The position numbers and the translations under genes were made by a program. Positions 23,732 through 32,199 of a DNA stretch of 34,901 nt are shown here, piece by piece. Position 1 is the stretch's first letter, and each line of letters begins with the position of its first letter. The notes below the pieces were generated by a model. It was not told the origin of the DNA. It searched no databases and worked only from the letters and a program-made list of their open reading frames with translations. Origin of the DNA: CAZEFK01 sp964511405. Its GTDB lineage: Bacteria > Pseudomonadota > Alphaproteobacteria > Elsterales > Elsteraceae. Location: positions 1 to 34,901 of the forward strand of contig CAZEFK010000057.1 of assembly GCA_964511405.1 (NCBI GenBank). The letters run 5' to 3'.

Positions 23732-25123
23732 ATGGATTGGGACGGCATCCATCGCCGCGCCATGCACTCGATGTTCGAGCGCCTGGAGCGGGCGTGCGAG
23801 GGCGCGATCGCGGTCGACGACCAGGCCCGGGTGGTGTGGATCAACGACAAATATGTCGAGACCCTGGGACTGGCCTCGGCCGCCGACGCGCTGGGCCGCG
23901 ACATCGAGGCGGTCATCCCCAACAGCCTGATGCGCCGCGTGGTCGAGACCGGCGAGCCGATCCTGCTTGATATCATGGAATTCGGCGACCAGCCGCTGGT
24001 GGTCACCCGCATGCCGCTGGAGGACGAGGCCGGCCGCGTCATCGGCGCGATCGGCTTCGTGCTGTTCGGCCGGCTGGACGAGCTGAAGCCGCTGGTCACC
24101 AAATTCACGACCCTGCAGGCCGAGCTGTCGCTCGCCCGCCGCCGCTTGGCCGACGCGCGCCGCCCGCGCTACACCCTCGACGACTATGTCGGCGCCCATC
24201 CGGCGGTGCAGGCAGCCAAGCGCCTGGCCCAGCGCGCCGCCGGCCACGACGCCCCGGTCCTGCTGCTGGGCGAGACCGGCACCGGCAAGGAGCTGCTGGC
24301 CCAGGGCATCCATGCCGCCTCGGCGCGGGCCGAGCGGCCGTTTGTCGGCATCAATGTCGCCGCCGTTCCGGAGACCCTGCTGGAGGCCGAGTTCTTCGGG
24401 ACCGCCCCGGGCGCCTACACCGGCGCCGACCGCCGCGGCCGCGAGGGCAAGTTCAAGCTGGCCGACGGCGGCACCCTGTTCCTGGACGAGATCGGCGACA
24501 TGCCGATGGCGCTGCAGGCCAAGCTGCTGCGCGCCCTGCAGGAGCGCGAGATCGAACCGCTGGGCGCCAACCGCCTGGTCCCGGTCGACGTGCGCGTGAT
24601 CGCCGCCACCCATGCCGACCTGGCCCAGCGGGTCAAGGACGGCCGCTTCCGCGCCGACCTCTATTACCGGCTGAACGTCATCGCCATCGAGCTGCCGCCG
24701 CTGCGCGACCATGCCCAGGATCTGCCGGCGCTGGCCGCGGTGCTGCTGGCCCATGTCTCGGCCCGCCTCGGCGCCCGGCCCAGGCGGCTGGCGCCGAGCG
24801 CGGTTGCCGCGCTGGCGGCCTATGACTGGCCAGGCAATGTCCGCGAGCTGCGCAACCTACTGGAGCGGGCGGTCATGATCAGCGACCGCACCGAGCTGAC
24901 CGCCGACGATTTCGCGGCCATGCTGCCGGCGGCCGCACGCCCGGCGTCGGCGCCGGGCGTGCGGCCCTGGGCCGAGGCGATCGACGAGCTGGAGCGCGGC
25001 CTTCTGGCCGACGCCCTGGCCGCCGGCCGCGGCCGCGCCGCCGAAGCCGCCCGCCTGCTCGGCATCTCGCGGGCGACGTTCTACAAGAAGCTGGCCAAGT
25101 CGGGGCTGGAGGCGCGGGCGTAG
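23732..25123 (+). CDS. Sigma-54-dependent activator with PAS sensor (HbcR-like context)
   Basis: 463 residues. N-terminal PAS domain (about 20-115; GAIAVDDQARVVWIN), AAA+ core with Walker A GETGTGKE (180-187), GAYTGA at 227-232 (a natural variant of the sigma-54-contacting GAFTGA), FLDEIGDMP Walker B, and WPGNVREL. A C-terminal Fis helix-turn-helix follows (AAEAARLLGISRATFYKKL). GGGGAGG lies about 8 nt before the ATG. The stop is followed within 4 nt by three identical dyads and then a -24/-12 promoter for the permease gene, so the target is almost certainly 25346-28643. Pseudomonas aeruginosa has an analogous activator beside a GntP-type hydroxybutyrate permease. Confidence 0.95.
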   Translation: MDWDGIHRRAMHSMFERLERACEGAIAVDDQARVVWINDKYVETLGLASAADALGRDIEAVIPNSLMRRVVETGEPILLDIMEFGDQPLVVTRMPLEDEAGRVIGAIGFVLFGRLDELKPLVTKFTTLQAELSLARRRLADARRPRYTLDDYVGAHPAVQAAKRLAQRAAGHDAPVLLLGETGTGKELLAQGIHAASARAERPFVGINVAAVPETLLEAEFFGTAPGAYTGADRRGREGKFKLADGGTLFLDEIGDMPMALQAKLLRALQEREIEPLGANRLVPVDVRVIAATHADLAQRVKDGRFRADLYYRLNVIAIELPPLRDHAQDLPALAAVLLAHVSARLGARPRRLAPSAVAALAAYDWPGNVRELRNLLERAVMISDRTELTADDFAAMLPAAARPASAPGVRPWAEAIDELERGLLADALAAGRGRAAEAARLLGISRATFYKKLAKSGLEARA

Positions 25124-25126
25124 CCT

Positions 25127-25142
25127 GTCTCCGCGTCGAGAC
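25127..25142 (+). promoter_or_regulatory. Enhancer site 1 (GTCTC-N6-GAGAC)
   Basis: GTCTC (25127-25131) and GAGAC (25138-25142) with 6-nt centre, directly after the activator's stop codon. Centre is 20 bp from site 2, about two helical turns. Confidence 0.75.
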
Positions 25143-25146
25143 ACAT

Positions 25147-25162
25147 GTCTCGATATCGAGAC
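25147..25162 (+). promoter_or_regulatory. Enhancer site 2 (GTCTC-N6-GAGAC)
   Basis: Same dyad, GTCTC (25147-25151) and GAGAC (25158-25162). It extends to a perfect 18-bp palindrome, TGTCTCGATATCGAGACA (25146-25163), and is probably the strongest site. Confidence 0.8.
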
Positions 25163-25191
25163 ATGGCTGGCCCTGCCGCACCGCAGCATTC

Positions 25192-25207
25192 GTCTCCAAA
25201 TCGAGAC
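25192..25207 (+). promoter_or_regulatory. Enhancer site 3 (GTCTC-N6-GAGAC)
   Basis: GTCTC (25192-25196) and GAGAC (25203-25207). Flanking bases extend the arms (TCGTCTC/GAGACGA). Its centre is about 85 bp upstream of the -24 element, a normal enhancer distance. Confidence 0.75.
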
Positions 25208-25283
25208 GACCGCTGCCGCCGGCGCTTCGCGCCGATCGAGCCAAAGCCCGGAAACACCGGCCTTTTCGCACCCGCACACGACC

Positions 25284-25298
25284 TGGCACGGTGATTGC
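25284..25298 (+). promoter_or_regulatory. Sigma-54 (-24/-12) promoter
   Basis: TGGCACG, 4 nt, TTGC (TGGCACGGTGATTGC): a near-perfect match to the sigma-54 consensus. Transcription should begin near 25310, giving a leader of about 36 nt to the permease ATG. With three upstream dyads and the adjacent activator gene, this is the best supported promoter in the window. Confidence 0.88.
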
Positions 25299-25345
25299 GG
25301 TCACACCCCCTCAACACGAGAACCACTGTTGAGGGAGAGAGACCC

Positions 25346-26737
25346 ATGGGCCTCATCATCGCCGTCGGCGCTTTGGCCTTCCTGATGGTCGTCGCCTATC
25401 GCGGCTACAGCGTCATCCTGTTCGCCCCGGTCGCGGCCTTGGGCGCGGTGCTGCTGACCGACCCGGCCGCCGTGCCCGCCGTCTTCACCGGCCTGTTCAT
25501 GGACAAGATGGTCGGCTTCGTGAAGCTGTACTTCCCGGTGTTCCTGCTGGGCGCGGTGTTCGGCAAGGTGATCGAGCTGTCGGGCTTCTCGAAGTCGATC
25601 ACCGCCGCCGTCATCCGCCTGGTCGGGCGCGAGCAGGCGATGCTGTCGATCGTGCTGGTCGCGGCGCTGCTCACCTATGGCGGCGTCTCGCTGTTCGTCG
25701 TGGTGTTCGCGGTCTACCCGTTCGCGGCCGAAATGTTCCGCCAGGGCGACATCCCCAAGCGCCTGATCCCGGGGACCATCGCGCTCGGCGCCTTCACCTT
25801 CACCATGGACGCGCTGCCAGGCACGCCGCAGATCCAGAACATCATCCCGACCACCTTCTTCAAGACCGACAGCTGGGCCGCCCCGTGGCTCGGCACCATC
25901 GGCGCCGCCTTCATCCTGGTCGCGGGCCTGGCCTATCTCGACTGGCGCCGGCGCGCCGCCGCGGCACGCGGCGAAGGCTATGGCGAAGGCCATGTCAACG
26001 AGCCACCGCGGGTGGGCGACAACCGCTTCGCCCATCCCGCCCTGGCGGTTCTGCCGCTGGTGGTGGTCGGCGCGCTCAACAAGCTGTTCACGGTGCTGAT
26101 CAACGGCCATTACGGCGCCAGCTACGCCGTGGCGCTGACCGCCGACGCCAAGCCGCTGGTGACCCAGGTGCCGTCGGTGGCGGCGATCTGGGCGGTCGAG
26201 GGCGCCCTGCTGGCCGGCATGCTGACGGTGCTGGCCACCGCCTGGGCGCCGGTCACCCGCAAGTTCGCCGAGGGCACCAAGGCCGCGGTCGCGGGCTCGC
26301 TGCTCGCCTCCATGAACACCGCCTCGGAATACGGCTTCGGCGCCGTGATCGCCGCGCTGCCGGGCTTTGCCGTGATCGCCGACGGGCTGAAGGCGATCCC
26401 CAACCCGCTGGTCAACGAGGCCGTCGCAGTCAGCACGCTCGCCGGCGTCACCGGCTCGGCCTCGGGCGGCATGAGCATCGCGCTGGCGGCCATGGCCGAC
26501 CGCTTCCTCGCCGCCGCCCAGTCGGCCGGCATCCCGCCGGAGGTGCTGCACCGGGTCGCCGCCATGGCCAGCGGCGGCATGGACACCCTGCCCCACAACG
26601 GCGCCGTGATCACGCTGCTGGCGGTGACCGGGCTCACCCATCGCCAGTCCTACCACGACATCTTCGCGGTCACCTCGATCAAGACCGCGGCCGTGTTCCT
26701 GGTGATCCTGGTCTACTATCTGACCGGCCTGGTCTGA
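25346..26737 (+). CDS. GntP-family permease, probable hydroxybutyrate/short-chain carboxylate transporter
   Basis: 463 residues, about 12 membrane segments. GntP features include LLTYGGVSLFVVVFAVYPFA, AFTFTMDALPGTPQIQNIIP and the C-terminal SGGMDTLPHNGAVITLL re-entrant motif. The family covers gluconate, fructuronate and D-beta-hydroxybutyrate uptake; the downstream CoA-transferase favours an acetoacetate/hydroxybutyrate-like acid. The start at 25346 is preceded by GAGGGAGAG, and an upstream in-frame start at 25295 would fall inside the sigma-54 promoter. The CoA-transferase starts 13 nt after its stop. Confidence 0.88.
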   Translation: MGLIIAVGALAFLMVVAYRGYSVILFAPVAALGAVLLTDPAAVPAVFTGLFMDKMVGFVKLYFPVFLLGAVFGKVIELSGFSKSITAAVIRLVGREQAMLSIVLVAALLTYGGVSLFVVVFAVYPFAAEMFRQGDIPKRLIPGTIALGAFTFTMDALPGTPQIQNIIPTTFFKTDSWAAPWLGTIGAAFILVAGLAYLDWRRRAAAARGEGYGEGHVNEPPRVGDNRFAHPALAVLPLVVVGALNKLFTVLINGHYGASYAVALTADAKPLVTQVPSVAAIWAVEGALLAGMLTVLATAWAPVTRKFAEGTKAAVAGSLLASMNTASEYGFGAVIAALPGFAVIADGLKAIPNPLVNEAVAVSTLAGVTGSASGGMSIALAAMADRFLAAAQSAGIPPEVLHRVAAMASGGMDTLPHNGAVITLLAVTGLTHRQSYHDIFAVTSIKTAAVFLVILVYYLTGLV

Positions 26738-26750
26738 GCGGGAGGCGACC

Positions 26751-28643
26751 ATGCGCAACAAGATCGTGTCGGCCGCCGACGCCATCGCCGTGCTGCCCGA
26801 CGGCGCCACCCTCTGCACCTCGGGTTTTGTGGGCATCGGCACGCCCGACGAGCTGCTGGCCGCCCTGGAGCAGCGCTTCCTGGCCGACGGCCGTCCGCGC
26901 GGCCTGACCCTGGTGTTCGCCGCCGGCCAGGGCGACGGCGGCGAGCGCGGCCTCAACCGCCTGGGCCATCCCGGGCTGCTGAAGCGGGTGATCGGGGGCC
27001 ACTGGGGCCTGATCCCAAAGATCGGCGCGCTGGCCCTGGCCAACGAGATCGAGGCCTACAACCTGCCCCAGGGCTGCATCTCGCATCTCTACCGCGAGAT
27101 CGCGGCCGGCCGGCCCGGGCTGTTCAGCCAGGTCGGCCTGCACACCTTCGTCGACCCGCGCCGCGACGGCGGCAAGGTCAACGCCGCCACCACCGAGGAC
27201 ATCGTCCGGCTGATCGAGATCGACGGTGAGCCCTATCTGTTCTACCGCGCCTTCCCGATCCACGCGGCGCTGATCCGCGGCACCACCGCCGATCCCGCCG
27301 GCAACATCACCATGGAGCGGGAGGCCCTCACGCTCGACAACCTGGCCATGGCCATGGCCGCCAAGAACAGCGGCGGCCTGGTGATCGCCCAGGTCGAGCG
27401 CATCGCCGAGACGGGCTCGCTCAACCCGCGCCAGGTGCGGGTGCCGGGCGTGCTGGTCGACTGCGTGGTGGTGTCCCAGCCCGCGCATCATCCGCAGACC
27501 TACCGCACCCCCTACAGCCCGGCCTTCGCCGGCGAGATCCGGGTGCCGGCGGCGGCGGCGCGGCCGATGGCGCTGGACGAGCGCAAGGTCATCGCCCGGC
27601 GCGCGGCGGCCGAGCTGGCGCTGGGCGCCGTGGTCAATCTCGGCATCGGCATGCCCGAGGGCGTGGCCCAGGTCGCGGCCGAGGAGCGCGTGCTGCCCTA
27701 CCTGACCCTGACCGCCGAGCCCGGGGTGATCGGCGGCGCCCCGGCCAGCGGCCTGGATTTCGGCGCGGCGGTCAACACCGACGCGATCATCGACCAGAAC
27801 CAGCAGTTCGACTTCTATGACGGCGGCGGGCTGGACCTCGCCTGCCTGGGGATGGCCGAGTGCGATGCCGAGGGCAACGTCAATGTCAGCCGCTTCGGCG
27901 GCCGCCTGGCCGGCTGCGGCGGCTTCATCAACATCAGCCAGAACGCCCGGCGCCTGCTGTTCGTCGGCACCTTCACCGCGGGCGGGCTGGAGGTCGCGGT
28001 CGAGGACGGCCGCTTGCGCATCCTGGCCGAGGGCCGCGCCCAGAAGTTCGTGCCGCGGGTCGGCCAGGTCACCTTCAGCGGCGCCTATGCCGCCGAGCGC
28101 CGCCGGCCAGTGCTGTACATCACCGAGCGCGCGGTATTCCGCCTGGAGCCGGGCGGCCTGCGCCTGGCAGAGGTGGCGCCCGGCGTCGACATCGAACGGG
28201 ACATCCTGCCCCACATGGGCTTCGAGCCGCTGATCGACGCGCCCCGGCCGATGGACCCCGGCCTGTTCCAGCCGGGGCCCATGGGGCTGGTGCAAAGCCT
28301 GCTGCGGCTCGAGATCGACCGGCGCATCACCGTCGACACCGACCGCAACATCCTGTTCCTGGACTTCCAGGGCCTGCTGGTGCGCCGCCGCCAGGACGTC
28401 GACCGCATCCGCGACGCCGTGGAAACGCGCCTGCGGCCGCTCGGCCGCAAGGTCGCCGCGGTGATCAACTACGACAACGCATCGGTGTCGGACGAGGTGG
28501 TCGATGCCTATGCCGAGATGTGCCGCTACATGGAGGAGGCCTGGTACAGCCAGGTCACGCGCTACACCACCAGCGCCTTCCATCTGATGAAGCTGGGCCG
28601 GCCGATGCTGGGCGCGGTGCCGACCTCGGTCCGGGCGGGGTAG
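26751..28643 (+). CDS. Fused acyl-CoA:acetate/3-ketoacid CoA-transferase with C-terminal extension
   Basis: 630 residues. Alpha and beta halves are fused as in YdiF/propionate CoA-transferases. The alpha half opens KIVSAADAIAVLPDGATLC with GFVGIGTPDELL; the beta half opens near 280 with NLGIGMPEGVA. The catalytic glutamate is Glu323 in LTAEPGVIGG, which forms the glutamyl-CoA thioester. Typical members are about 520-530 residues. Here about 115 more follow (from LLRLEIDRRITVDT), with alternating strands and helices, as in some proteobacterial relatives; this tail has no assigned role. Activates the imported acid by CoA transfer. GGGAGG lies just upstream of the ATG. Same transcript as the permease. 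Confidence 0.93.
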   Translation: MRNKIVSAADAIAVLPDGATLCTSGFVGIGTPDELLAALEQRFLADGRPRGLTLVFAAGQGDGGERGLNRLGHPGLLKRVIGGHWGLIPKIGALALANEIEAYNLPQGCISHLYREIAAGRPGLFSQVGLHTFVDPRRDGGKVNAATTEDIVRLIEIDGEPYLFYRAFPIHAALIRGTTADPAGNITMEREALTLDNLAMAMAAKNSGGLVIAQVERIAETGSLNPRQVRVPGVLVDCVVVSQPAHHPQTYRTPYSPAFAGEIRVPAAAARPMALDERKVIARRAAAELALGAVVNLGIGMPEGVAQVAAEERVLPYLTLTAEPGVIGGAPASGLDFGAAVNTDAIIDQNQQFDFYDGGGLDLACLGMAECDAEGNVNVSRFGGRLAGCGGFINISQNARRLLFVGTFTAGGLEVAVEDGRLRILAEGRAQKFVPRVGQVTFSGAYAAERRRPVLYITERAVFRLEPGGLRLAEVAPGVDIERDILPHMGFEPLIDAPRPMDPGLFQPGPMGLVQSLLRLEIDRRITVDTDRNILFLDFQGLLVRRRQDVDRIRDAVETRLRPLGRKVAAVINYDNASVSDEVVDAYAEMCRYMEEAWYSQVTRYTTSAFHLMKLGRPMLGAVPTSVRAG

Positions 28644-28659
28644 CGGCTCGACGGAGCCG
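28644..28659 (+). terminator. Hairpin directly after the CoA-transferase stop
   Basis: CGGCTC, loop GACG, GAGCCG: perfect 6-bp stem starting at the base after the TAG. No T-run. It may attenuate read-through into the kinase gene. Confidence 0.4.
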
Positions 28660-28704
28660 GCGGGGCTGTGTCAGGGTTCTGCGGAGCCGTCGGGAGGAAA
28701 CTGC

Positions 28705-31700
28705 GTGCAGGCGTGGCCGGTGCTGGCCGTCTCCGGCCTCTACCTGGCGCTGCTGTTCGCCGTCGCCTGGTGGGGCGACCGGCGGGCCGGGCGCGGCCAG
28801 GCCGGCGCCTCGGTGCTGGCCTATGCCCTGACCCTGGCGATCTACAACACGTCGTGGAGCTTCTACGGCTCGGTCGGGCGCGCCGCCGCCGGCGGCCTGG
28901 ACTTCCTGACCATCTATATCGGTCCCGTGCTGGTCCTGGGCCCGGGCCGGCGCATCCTGGCCGACGCCATCGCCGCGGCCAAGCGGCAGAACGCTGCTTC
29001 GGTCGCCGACTTCATCGCCGCCCGCTACGGCAAGAGCAGCGCCGTGGCGGCGGCGGTCACGCTGGTGGCCCTGCTCGCCACCTGTCCCTATATCGCGCTG
29101 CAGCTCAAGGCGATCGCCGGCAGCTACGACGTGCTGACCGGCACGGCCCGGGCCGGCAGCGCCTCCGATCTGCCGTTCTGGCGCGACACCGCCTTCGCGG
29201 TGGCCGGCGCCATGGCGCTGTTCGCCATGCTGTTCGGCGTGCGCCACGTCGAGGCGAGCGAGCGCCATCGCGGCCTGATGCTGGCGGTGGCGTTCGAGAG
29301 CCTGGTCAAGCTGGCAGCCTTCGTCGGCGTCGCCGCCTATATCGTGTTCGGCATGGGCGGCGGCCTCCGGGCGGTGTTCGCGCATGCCGCCGAACCCGGG
29401 CTGCCCGCGCTGCTGCGGCCCGGCCTCGACCTGCCGGGCTGGATCCTGCAGACCCTGATCGCCGCGCTGTCGTTCCTGTGCCTGCCCCATGCCTTCCATG
29501 TCGCCGTGGTCGAGAACGAGCGGCCGGCGCAGCTCAGCGCCGCGCGCTGGCTCTACCCCGGCTACCTGGCGGCGATCAGCCTGCCGATGCTGCCGATCGC
29601 CCTGATCGGACTCACGACCTTCGGCCACGCCGTCAATCCCGACAGCTTCATGATCGCCCTGCCGCTGGCCTCCGGCAGCACCGGCATGGCGCTCGCCACT
29701 TTCCTCGGCGGACTGTCGGCGGCCACCGGCATGGTGATCGTGGCCAGCGTGGCGCTGGCGACCATGGCCTGCAACGACGTGATCGTGCCGCTGCTGATGC
29801 GCCTGCCGCGCTTCGGCCTGCGCAGCCGGGCCGGCGGCATGGCGGCGGTGCTGCTGCGCATCCGGCGGCTGGCGGTGGCGGCGGTGCTGGCGCTGTCCTA
29901 CCTCGCCTACCGCTTCACCGACCGCAACTATCCCCTGACCCAGATCGGGCTGGTGTCGTTCGTGGCGGTCGCGCAGTTCGGGCCGGGATTCCTGGCCGCG
30001 CTCTACTGGCGGCGCGGCACCCGCCGCGGCCTGCTGGCCGGCCTCGGCCTGGGCTTCGGGACCTGGGCCTACACCCTGCTGATCCCGGCGATCGGCCGCA
30101 ACGCCGCCGGCGGAGCCGACTGGCTGGCCGGCGGTCCGTGGCGCATCGGCTGGCTGGCCCCGGACGCCCTGTTCGGGATCCCCTGGACCGACCCGGTCTC
30201 GCAGTCGGCGTTCTGGAGCCTGCTGGCCAACCTCGCCGGGTTCGTGGCCGTGTCGCTGCTGGACCGGCAGACGCCGGCGGACCGGGCGCTGGCCGAGGCC
30301 TTCGCCAGCCGCGCGTCCCAGGCCGCAGTGCCGGCCCGGTCCTGGCGCTCACTGCCGGCGCTCAGCGACCTGGAGACGCTGGCCGCCCACTATGTCGGCC
30401 CGGCGCGCAGCCGGGCGGCGCTGGGCGCCTATCTGGCGCGGCGCCAAGCGGCCGGGCGGCCGCTCGACGGCACTGGCCTGGCCGACCGCGACGCGGTCGG
30501 CTTCACGGAGACCCTGATCGCCGGCGCGGTCGGCGCCGCCTCGGCGCGCGTGATCATGGCCGGGTCGCTGCAGGACCGGCTGCTGTCGCGCCGCGATGCC
30601 ATGGCCATGCTGGGCGAGGCGTCGGAAGCCCTGGGCTCCGGCCGGCGGCTGCTGGAGGGCGCGTTGGAGAGCGTGCCCCAGGGCCTGTGCGTGCTCGATG
30701 GCGAGCTGCGGATCCTGGCCTGGAATCAGCGCTTCCTGGATCTGTTGGGCTTCCCGCCCGACCTGGTGCGGGTCGACCTGCCGCTGGCCGCGGTGATCCG
30801 CTTCAACGCCGAGCGCGGCGAGTACGGCGCCGAGGACCTGAAGGCGGTGATCACCAATCGCGACCGCGACGCGCTGGCCTGGCCCTACCGCTACATCCGC
30901 GAGCGGCCGGACGGCACGGTGCTGGAGATCGTCTACAACCGCACGCCCGGCGGCGGCTATGTCGCGACCTACACCGACGTCACCGAGCGCCATCGCGCGG
31001 CCGAAGCGCTGGAGCGCCGCGTCCGCGAGCGCACCGAGGACCTGCAGCGCGCCAAGGCCGAGGCCGAGCAGGCCAACGCCGCCAAGACCCGCTTCCTGGC
31101 CGCCGCCAGCCACGACCTGCTGCAGCCGCTCAACGCCGCCCGCCTGTTCGCCGCGGCCCTGCGCGAGACCCTGGCCCAGGACGCCGACGGCGCCGAGCCG
31201 CTGACGCGGGCGCGCCGGCTCGCCGACAACCTGGCGGCGTCGCTGCGCTCGACCGAGTTCCTGCTGGGCGACCTGCTGGACATCTCGTCCTTGGATTCCG
31301 GCAAGGTCCGGACCGACGTGCAGACGATCCGGATCGGACCGATGCTGCAGGAGCTGGCCCTCGAGGTCTCGGCGCAGGCGCGCGGCCGGGGCCTCGCGGT
31401 CCGCGTGGTGCCGTCGAGCCTGGCGGTGCAGAGCGACCCGCGCCTGCTGCGCCGGATCGTCCAGAACCTGCTGTCCAACGCGGTGCGATACACGCTGGCG
31501 GGCGGCGTGCTGCTGGGCTGCCGGCGCGCCGGCGGCCAAGTGCTGATCGTCGTCCAGGACACCGGCCCCGGCATCGCGCTGGAGCACCAGGCTGCCGTGT
31601 TCGAGGAGTTCCGGCGGCTGCCGGGCGGCGCACCCGGGACCGAGCGCGGCCTGGGCCTAGGGCTGGCGATCGTCGACCGCGCGGCGCGGCTGCTCGGGCA

Positions 31701-32199
31701 CTCGGTCGAGCTGCGCTCCGAGCCCGGCCGCGGCACCCGGTTCTCGGTGGCGGTCCCGCGCGCCGACGACGCGGCCCCCGCCTCGGCCCCGGCAGCGCCT
31801 CCGGTCGGCGCCCTCGCCGCCGGCCGCCACGTGCTGTGCATCGACGACGAGCCCGAGATCCTGCGCGGCCTGGCGGCGCTGCTCGAAGGCTGGGGCTGCC
31901 GGGTGGCGACCGCGCCGGATGGCGACCGGGCCCTGCCCGCCCCGGTTCCGGACGTGCTGATCGTCGACTACCACCTGGGCGCCGGCGACGACGGCCTGGC
32001 GGTGGTCCAGCGGCTGCGCGCCCACTGGGGCCGGCCGGTGCCGGCGCTGCTGGTCACCGCCGACCGCAGCGAGGGCGTACGCCAGGCCGCGCGCCTCGCC
32101 GGCTGCGAGGTCCTGAGCAAGCCGGTCCGGCCGGCCGCGCTGCGGCGCTTCCTGGCCGCCGCGGCGCTGCGCGAGGACCTGGCGGAGACCAGCCCGTGA
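28705..32199 (+). CDS. SSS-domain hybrid sensor histidine kinase (CrbS/MxtR-like)
   Basis: 1164 residues. Residues 1 to about 480 are a sodium:solute symporter-like membrane domain (12-13 helices). A PAS domain follows at about 640-755 (LCVLDGELRILAWNQRFLD), a coiled coil (ERTEDLQRAKAEAEQANAAK), HisKA with His803 in AASHDLLQPL, and HATPase (NLLSNAVRYT, DTGPGIA, GLGLGLAIV). A receiver domain with Asp1088 in LIVDYHLG and Lys in LSKPV ends the protein. CrbS of Vibrio and MxtR of Pseudomonas share this plan and control acetate/carboxylate metabolism with a LuxR-type partner. Start GTG 28705 with GGGAGGAAA upstream. The partner regulator overlaps its stop. Confidence 0.93.
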   Translation: MQAWPVLAVSGLYLALLFAVAWWGDRRAGRGQAGASVLAYALTLAIYNTSWSFYGSVGRAAAGGLDFLTIYIGPVLVLGPGRRILADAIAAAKRQNAASVADFIAARYGKSSAVAAAVTLVALLATCPYIALQLKAIAGSYDVLTGTARAGSASDLPFWRDTAFAVAGAMALFAMLFGVRHVEASERHRGLMLAVAFESLVKLAAFVGVAAYIVFGMGGGLRAVFAHAAEPGLPALLRPGLDLPGWILQTLIAALSFLCLPHAFHVAVVENERPAQLSAARWLYPGYLAAISLPMLPIALIGLTTFGHAVNPDSFMIALPLASGSTGMALATFLGGLSAATGMVIVASVALATMACNDVIVPLLMRLPRFGLRSRAGGMAAVLLRIRRLAVAAVLALSYLAYRFTDRNYPLTQIGLVSFVAVAQFGPGFLAALYWRRGTRRGLLAGLGLGFGTWAYTLLIPAIGRNAAGGADWLAGGPWRIGWLAPDALFGIPWTDPVSQSAFWSLLANLAGFVAVSLLDRQTPADRALAEAFASRASQAAVPARSWRSLPALSDLETLAAHYVGPARSRAALGAYLARRQAAGRPLDGTGLADRDAVGFTETLIAGAVGAASARVIMAGSLQDRLLSRRDAMAMLGEASEALGSGRRLLEGALESVPQGLCVLDGELRILAWNQRFLDLLGFPPDLVRVDLPLAAVIRFNAERGEYGAEDLKAVITNRDRDALAWPYRYIRERPDGTVLEIVYNRTPGGGYVATYTDVTERHRAAEALERRVRERTEDLQRAKAEAEQANAAKTRFLAAASHDLLQPLNAARLFAAALRETLAQDADGAEPLTRARRLADNLAASLRSTEFLLGDLLDISSLDSGKVRTDVQTIRIGPMLQELALEVSAQARGRGLAVRVVPSSLAVQSDPRLLRRIVQNLLSNAVRYTLAGGVLLGCRRAGGQVLIVVQDTGPGIALEHQAAVFEEFRRLPGGAPGTERGLGLGLAIVDRAARLLGHSVELRSEPGRGTRFSVAVPRADDAAPASAPAAPPVGALAAGRHVLCIDDEPEILRGLAALLEGWGCRVATAPDGDRALPAPVPDVLIVDYHLGAGDDGLAVVQRLRAHWGRPVPALLVTADRSEGVRQAARLAGCEVLSKPVRPAALRRFLAAAALREDLAETSP

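Noticed and set aside
25301..27043. Long minus-strand open frame opposite the permease and CoA-transferase genes
   Set aside because: Low-complexity Arg/Gly/His/Asp composition with no domain; an antisense shadow of high-GC coding DNA. The same applies to minus-strand frames at 5001-7214, 9974-11671, 21167-22720 and 26679-28583.
28705..30150. Sodium symporter gene
   Set aside because: The symporter-like domain is the N-terminal part of one continuous open frame with PAS, kinase and receiver domains; it is a sensor, not a separate transporter.
28668..32195. 1384-codon plus-strand frame leading into the response regulator
   Set aside because: Its first ~1170 codons are an Arg/Pro/Gly-rich shadow of the kinase gene; only the part from 32196 is real coding sequence.
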